A stretch of DNA of 64,000 bases from Phycisphaerales bacterium. Lineage in GTDB: Bacteria > Planctomycetota > Phycisphaerae > Phycisphaerales > UBA1924. This document shows positions 60,138 through 64,000 of the stretch, one piece after another. The stretch is taken from positions 1 to 64,000 of the forward strand of contig JADJMV010000013.1 in assembly GCA_016709445.1 (NCBI GenBank). The letters run 5' to 3'. The notes beneath the pieces are model-generated. The model searched no databases, had not been told where the DNA came from, and saw only the letters and a list, made by a program, of their open reading frames with translations. Numbering within the stretch: the stretch's first letter is position 1; every line of letters begins with the position of its first letter. A program made the position numbers and the translations under genes.

Positions 60138-62303
60138 ATGTCACCAACCAGTTCGAATTCGTTCCGCCCGCAGATCCCGTGGCTGGCCTTGGCCGGCTTG
60201 GTGCTGGCGGTGGTGTCGGCGGAGTTTCTCGTGCACTGGGGGTTGGTGACGTTGGGTACGGGGGGGATGCCGCACTCGGAGGAGGTCGTGATCGACGCGA
60301 CCTCGGTGGGGGTGTGCGCCGCGGTGCTGAGCTGGCTGGTGCTGGTGGCCCCGGCGATGCGGCGTGAGAACCGGCTCCGGCAACTCTCGCAGCGGGTGTC
60401 GGCGCGGGTCGAGTCGGCGCTGGAAGGAGATCTCGGACCGGAGATCGTGCGCACACTGGTGGAGGAGTGGGGTGCGTCGGGCGGCTACTTCGCGGTGCGG
60501 AGCGGGGAGGGGCTGGTTGCGCCTTCGTACGTGTGGTCGGGCGGGCGCGCTCTGGACCTTGCGCCCTTTCCGATCGCCGGGACCATGTGGGAGCGCCTCG
60601 CGGATCGGGAGCTGGCCTTTGAGGAGGAGGAAGCGTCGCGGGTCTTCCGTCGCGATCCGCTGGTCGCGTCGGCCGGCTTGGGCGGGGCGGTGGGGTTCGC
60701 GGTGCGTGACGGATCGCGGGCGCTGCGCGGGGTGCTCGTCGTGGCGGGGGTCGAGGCGGGGGGGATGGACACCCTGCTTATCCTGGGGCGGCACCTGGCG
60801 TCGCGGCTCTCCGAGTCGATGATGCGGCGAGACGCGGAGCAGGATTCGTCGCGGGCGCGACGGCGCAACGCGCAGTTGCTCCAGCTTCTCGACAGCGCCG
60901 CGATGGTCAGCTCGATGGATTCCGAGGGCTTGACGACCTACGCCAATGCGCAGCTCTGTCAGGCGACGGGATGCACGCTCGTCGGGATGATGGGACGTGA
61001 GCACTTGCTGCGTTCGAGCGGCGATCCGCCCGCGAGCGATTGGGAGGCGATTCAGTCGGCGATCCGCGAGGGGCGGACGTGGAGGGCGGAGGTCCGGCAT
61101 TGGCGTCGGGACGGGCGGCCGTTGTGGCTGCACACCACGGTGCGGGGCATGCTCGACGATGCCGGTCGCCTCGAGCAGATCCTGTGCCTGTGCTTCGATG
61201 CCACGGAACTGCGGATGGCCGAAGGGAAGGCGGGTCTATTGGCGCGGGCGGCGCAATCGGTCTCGGACGGCCTTTGCGTGGTCAATCCGGCGGGGCAGGT
61301 CGTCGAGACGAATGATGCGTTCTGGGAGGTGCTGGGACTGAGGGCAGGGCCGCTGGGGGTCTCGCTCTTGGAGTTGGTGGTCGATCGCCCCGAGGCCGAG
61401 ACGCTCGCGCGCGCGATGGAATCGGCCGGGCCCGCGGTGGTGTGCGCGAGGATGCGCTTCGGGAACCGGGGAGCAGTGGTCGCGCTGCCCGTTGTGGGGC
61501 AGGCCGCCGGGGCGGCGCCGGAGCCGCCGAGTTTCTGGGCCGAGGTGCGGGTGGATCCGATCCGCGGCCCCGGTGGGGCGCTCTCGGTGGTCTCGATCCG
61601 CGATGTGACCGAGCGGGTGCGTCTGGAGCATGGCCTGCGGGCGGAGGCCGAGATCGCCGTGTTCGAGCGGGACGTGAGCGTGGTCCTGTCGGAAGGCTCG
61701 CGGTCTATCCGGGATCGGCTCACCACACTGCTCACGCGCCTGCTCTCGATGGATGTGCTCCGGGTGCGTCGGGAGGCGGGCATCTTTGTGCTTGCCGACG
61801 GGGCGTTGCGCCTGGCGGCGACGGTGGGTGATGTTGGCGAGGACTTCCTGCGCGACGACGCGGTGGTGCCCCTCGGGGGATGCCTGTGTGGGCGGGCGGC
61901 GCTCGAGGATGCGCGGAATGGCGCCAGCGTGCTGATCAGCGACGAGTGCCCGTGCCGCCCGCGGCACGGGGGGCCCTGCGGCGGGGTGACGCACGGGCTG
62001 CTTGTGGTGCCGCTGTTCTCGGAGGTCGGGTGCGAGGGCGTGCTCTTTCTGACGACGGAGCCACATCCGGCGAGAGATCCCGAGGCTCTGGAAGTCCTGG
62101 AGCGCGCAGGGCGCGCCCTCGGCGGAGCGCTCCGAGGTTTGGGGCTGCACGACGTCAACGGGGACGAGGCGGGGGTATCGCTCGAGAGGGCGATCGATTC
62201 GGTGCGGGCGGAGGTCGAGCGGTCGGCCTCCATCGCCTCGGGGGCGAGGCGTGGTCGCATGGAGCCGGGACCGGCGGACGGCGCTGCGGCGGGGAACGTC
62301 TGA
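60138..62303 (+). CDS. Membrane PAS-PAS-GAF sensor without output domain
   Basis: 721 residues. Two membrane helices (about 13-33 WLALAGLVLAVVSAEFLVHW and 50-72) precede a GAF-like region (about 90-225). Two PAS domains follow (about 250-360, LLDSAAMVSSMDSEGLTTYA; 370-500, SVSDGLCVVNPAGQVVETND) joined by PAS-associated motifs (LCLCFDATELRMAEG, VVSIRDVTERVRLEHG). A C-terminal GAF (about 515-680) holds a cysteine-rich site: GGCLCGRAALED, SDECPCRPRHGGPCGG and THGLLVVPL. No kinase, cyclase or HTH output domain exists. It may feed the degenerate hybrid kinase encoded just upstream. The Cys/His cluster could bind metal or an Fe-S cluster. Confidence 0.75.
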   Translation: MSPTSSNSFRPQIPWLALAGLVLAVVSAEFLVHWGLVTLGTGGMPHSEEVVIDATSVGVCAAVLSWLVLVAPAMRRENRLRQLSQRVSARVESALEGDLGPEIVRTLVEEWGASGGYFAVRSGEGLVAPSYVWSGGRALDLAPFPIAGTMWERLADRELAFEEEEASRVFRRDPLVASAGLGGAVGFAVRDGSRALRGVLVVAGVEAGGMDTLLILGRHLASRLSESMMRRDAEQDSSRARRRNAQLLQLLDSAAMVSSMDSEGLTTYANAQLCQATGCTLVGMMGREHLLRSSGDPPASDWEAIQSAIREGRTWRAEVRHWRRDGRPLWLHTTVRGMLDDAGRLEQILCLCFDATELRMAEGKAGLLARAAQSVSDGLCVVNPAGQVVETNDAFWEVLGLRAGPLGVSLLELVVDRPEAETLARAMESAGPAVVCARMRFGNRGAVVALPVVGQAAGAAPEPPSFWAEVRVDPIRGPGGALSVVSIRDVTERVRLEHGLRAEAEIAVFERDVSVVLSEGSRSIRDRLTTLLTRLLSMDVLRVRREAGIFVLADGALRLAATVGDVGEDFLRDDAVVPLGGCLCGRAALEDARNGASVLISDECPCRPRHGGPCGGVTHGLLVVPLFSEVGCEGVLFLTTEPHPARDPEALEVLERAGRALGGALRGLGLHDVNGDEAGVSLERAIDSVRAEVERSASIASGARRGRMEPGPADGAAAGNV

Positions 62304-62376
62304 GCCTGGGCGCGGCGCCGAGTGGAGTGCCGGATTGGGCGACGGGTTGGGTGTCGGGTTGGGCGTACCATGCCCC

Positions 62377-63075
62377 ATGAGAGCGGAGCGGGCGGATCGA
62401 CGGGCGGTGGTTTTGGTCTCGGGCGGGCTCGACAGCGCGACCGTGCTGGCGATCGCGCGGGGGGCGGGCTTTGCGTGCCACGCGCTGAGCTTTGACTACG
62501 GGCAGCGGCACCGGGCGGAGTTGTCGGCCGCGGCGAGGGTGGCGGGGGCCCTCGGGGCGGTCGATCATCGCGTGGTCGGCATCGATCTTCGGGCGATCGG
62601 GGGCAGCGCGCTCACGGGCGACGCCTCGGTGCCGGAGGGGGGTGCGTCGGGGCCGCGGGAGATCCCGATCACGTACGTGCCGGCGAGGAACATGACGTTT
62701 CTCTCGGTGGCGGTCGGGTTTGCGGAGGTGATCGGGGCGGGGGATATCTTTCTTGGGGTGAACGCGGTCGACTATTCGGGGTACCCGGACTGTCGCCCGG
62801 AGTTTCTCGAGGCGTTTGCCGTGGCTGCGGCACGCGGGACTCGGTTGGGGACCGAGGGCGGCGAGTTCCGCTTCCGGGCGCCGCTGATCCGGATGTCGAA
62901 GGCAGAGATTATCCGTGAGGGGGTCCGACTCGGGGTGGATTTCGCCATGACGCATTCGTGCTACGACCCGGACGCCACGGGGGCGGCCTGTGGGCGTTGC
63001 GATTCGTGCCGGATCCGGCGGCGGGGCTTCGAGGAGGCGGGGGTCGCGGATCCCACGCGCTACGCGGCGGGCTGA
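62377..63075 (+). CDS. queC: 7-cyano-7-deazaguanine (preQ0) synthase QueC
   Basis: 232 residues. Converts 7-carboxy-7-deazaguanine to preQ0 with ATP and ammonia, on the queuosine and archaeosine-like path. PP-loop AVVLVSGGLDSATVLAIA at the start, ALSFDYGQRHRAEL, ITYVPARNMTFLSVAVGFAE, GVNAVDYSGYPDCRPEF, and the zinc site HSCYDPDATGAACGRCDSCRI at the C-terminus are all intact. ATG 62377 preferred because it gives the family's usual N-terminus. First gene of queC-queE-queD. Confidence 0.97.
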   Translation: MRAERADRRAVVLVSGGLDSATVLAIARGAGFACHALSFDYGQRHRAELSAAARVAGALGAVDHRVVGIDLRAIGGSALTGDASVPEGGASGPREIPITYVPARNMTFLSVAVGFAEVIGAGDIFLGVNAVDYSGYPDCRPEFLEAFAVAAARGTRLGTEGGEFRFRAPLIRMSKAEIIREGVRLGVDFAMTHSCYDPDATGAACGRCDSCRIRRRGFEEAGVADPTRYAAG

Positions 63076-63124
63076 GCCGGGAGCATGGAACGGATGGATC
63101 GGCGCGCGTTCGGGAGCGATCCGC

Positions 63125-63838
63125 ATGACTGACGTCGCGTTGCCCATCTCGGAGACATTCGTTTCGTTGCAGGGTGAGGGGAAGCTCACGGGCGTGCCGA
63201 GCTGGTTCGCCCGGTTGAGCGGGTGCAACCTGCGGTGCACGTGGTGCGATACGCCCTACGCGAGCTGGAGCCCGGAGTCGCAGACGCGTTCGGTCGACGC
63301 GCTCCTGGCCGAGGCCCGAGCGAGCGGCGTGGCCCACGCGGTGGTGACGGGCGGGGAGCCCATGATCTTCGAGGGCGTGTCGTCGTTGACGTCGGCGCTG
63401 CGGGACGCGGGGTTGCATGTCACGATCGAGACGGCGGGGACGGTCTACCGGGCGGCGGCGTGCGACCTCATGAGCATCAGCCCGAAGTTGGCGAGTTCGA
63501 CGCCGGCGGAGGGGGACGCGCGGGATCCTGGCGGCGTGTGGCGCGTGCGGCACGAGTCGCGGCGGTGGCAGCCGGCGGCGCTGCAGGCGTTGCTCGATGG
63601 ATACCCCGAGCGGCAATTGAAATTCGTGGTGTGCGGGGCGGGCGATCTCGCGGAGATCGAGGGGATGCTGGCGCAGGTGCGCGGATGGGCCCCGGGCGAT
63701 GTCTTGCTGATGCCGGAGGGGACGGCCGTGCCGGGGCCCGGGCGGACGGCGTGGGTCGTGGAGGCGTGCGTGGCGCGGGGGTGGCGGTATTGCCACCGGC
63801 TCCACGTGGAGCTGTTTGGGAATCGGCGGGGGACGTAG
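63125..63838 (+). CDS. queE: 7-carboxy-7-deazaguanine synthase QueE (radical SAM)
   Basis: 237 residues. Radical-SAM ring contraction of carboxytetrahydropterin to CDG. ATG 63125 after GGGAG. LPISETFVSLQGEGKLTGVP is the typical start. The [4Fe-4S] motif is CNLRCTWCDTPYASW (C-x3-C-x2-C), followed by VVTGGEPMIF (GGEP) and a VTIETAGTVYRA segment. It lies 49 nt after queC and 41 nt before queD. Confidence 0.96.
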   Translation: MTDVALPISETFVSLQGEGKLTGVPSWFARLSGCNLRCTWCDTPYASWSPESQTRSVDALLAEARASGVAHAVVTGGEPMIFEGVSSLTSALRDAGLHVTIETAGTVYRAAACDLMSISPKLASSTPAEGDARDPGGVWRVRHESRRWQPAALQALLDGYPERQLKFVVCGAGDLAEIEGMLAQVRGWAPGDVLLMPEGTAVPGPGRTAWVVEACVARGWRYCHRLHVELFGNRRGT

Positions 63839-63879
63839 CGGGGCGGGACTGGGGGCCTGGGCGGGCAATAGGCTTGGGG

Positions 63880-64000
63880 ATGAAGTACCGCGTCTGCAAG
63901 GCGTTCGAGATCGAGAGCGGGCACATGCTGCTGAAGCACCCGGGCCGGTGTCGATATCCCCATGGGCACACCAGGCGGGTGGAGGTGGTCGTCAGCCGCG
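63880..64000 (+). CDS. queD: 6-carboxytetrahydropterin synthase QueD, partial
   Basis: First 40 codons only; the gene runs off the right edge. ATG 63880. The zinc-binding histidines and catalytic Cys are visible: EIESGHMLLKHPGRCRYPHG followed by HT. QueD makes the substrate for QueE from dihydroneopterin triphosphate. Third gene of the queuosine precursor operon. Confidence 0.92.
   Translation, partial: MKYRVCKAFEIESGHMLLKHPGRCRYPHGHTRRVEVVVSR

Noticed and set aside
1..64000. CRISPR array
   Set aside because: No series of regularly spaced direct repeats with unique spacers; the repeats at 27.6-27.9 kb are coding and without spacers.

Overview
The window looks like planctomycete DNA, most likely Phycisphaerae/Phycisphaerales. 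GC content is high. Five secreted proteins end in paired dockerin-like repeats that finish on Gly-Cys. There are two PVC-type CxxCH-heme proteins with propeller and HEAT-like architecture, a DUF1080 protein, a sulfatase fused to an SGNH hydrolase, and a PhoD-type phosphatase. No rRNA and no complete tRNA was seen.

Layout. Positions 1-186 hold the start of a secreted beta-helix protein. Positions 375-22350 behave as an accessory island bracketed by two roughly 350-bp direct repeats (375-741 and 22001-22350). Its left part is phage-like: zinc-ribbon mini-proteins, a terminase-small-subunit-like HTH protein, a DUF6900-like protein, a frameshifted HARE-HTH protein, an HhH-GPD-like protein and a ParB-methyltransferase fusion. 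The middle (5.8-12.4 kb) is visibly lower in GC and carries orphan membrane proteins, an S1/P1 nuclease, and a tightly coupled trio: HYD1-type ADP-ribosyltransferase-like protein, BY-kinase-like ATPase without the Walker A lysine, and an unknown protein. A tmRNA-type 3' fragment and a dead tyrosine recombinase lie at 12.6-13.2 kb. The right part is a compact clade II nitrous-oxide reductase locus: ric (NO-damage repair) diverges from an Rrf2 regulator, followed by a cytochrome c and nosZ, nosB-like, nosD, nosF, nosY, nosL.

Positions 22.4-36.9 kb carry a DUF2254 membrane protein, a relic of a GH130 phosphorylase, four dockerin-type secreted proteins, a proline-rich HTH protein with long C tracts, and an M16 protease. 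A textbook sigma-54 promoter (28761-28776) precedes the three tandem dockerin genes.

Positions 37.0-45.4 kb form a self-contained redox module. On the minus strand lie two GcvH-like proteins without the lipoyl lysine, a HybA-like ferredoxin, an NrfD-like quinone-interacting membrane subunit and a 12-haem cytochrome c. Diverging on the plus strand are a CxxCH-containing sensor kinase and an NtrC-type activator. A sigma-54 promoter (42155-42171, minus) faces the electron-transfer operon, which suggests the pair controls it.

Positions 45.4-57.9 kb hold degradative and surface functions. The end (58-64 kb) is core: trmB, a hybrid kinase that has lost its phosphoacceptor histidine, a PAS-PAS-GAF sensor without output domain, and queC-queE-queD (partial) for queuosine precursor synthesis.

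Several otherwise well-conserved genes contain single-base frameshifts (about 2.0-2.9 kb, 37.5 kb, 52.7 kb, perhaps 38.2 kb). Whether these are real lesions or consensus errors cannot be settled from the sequence.
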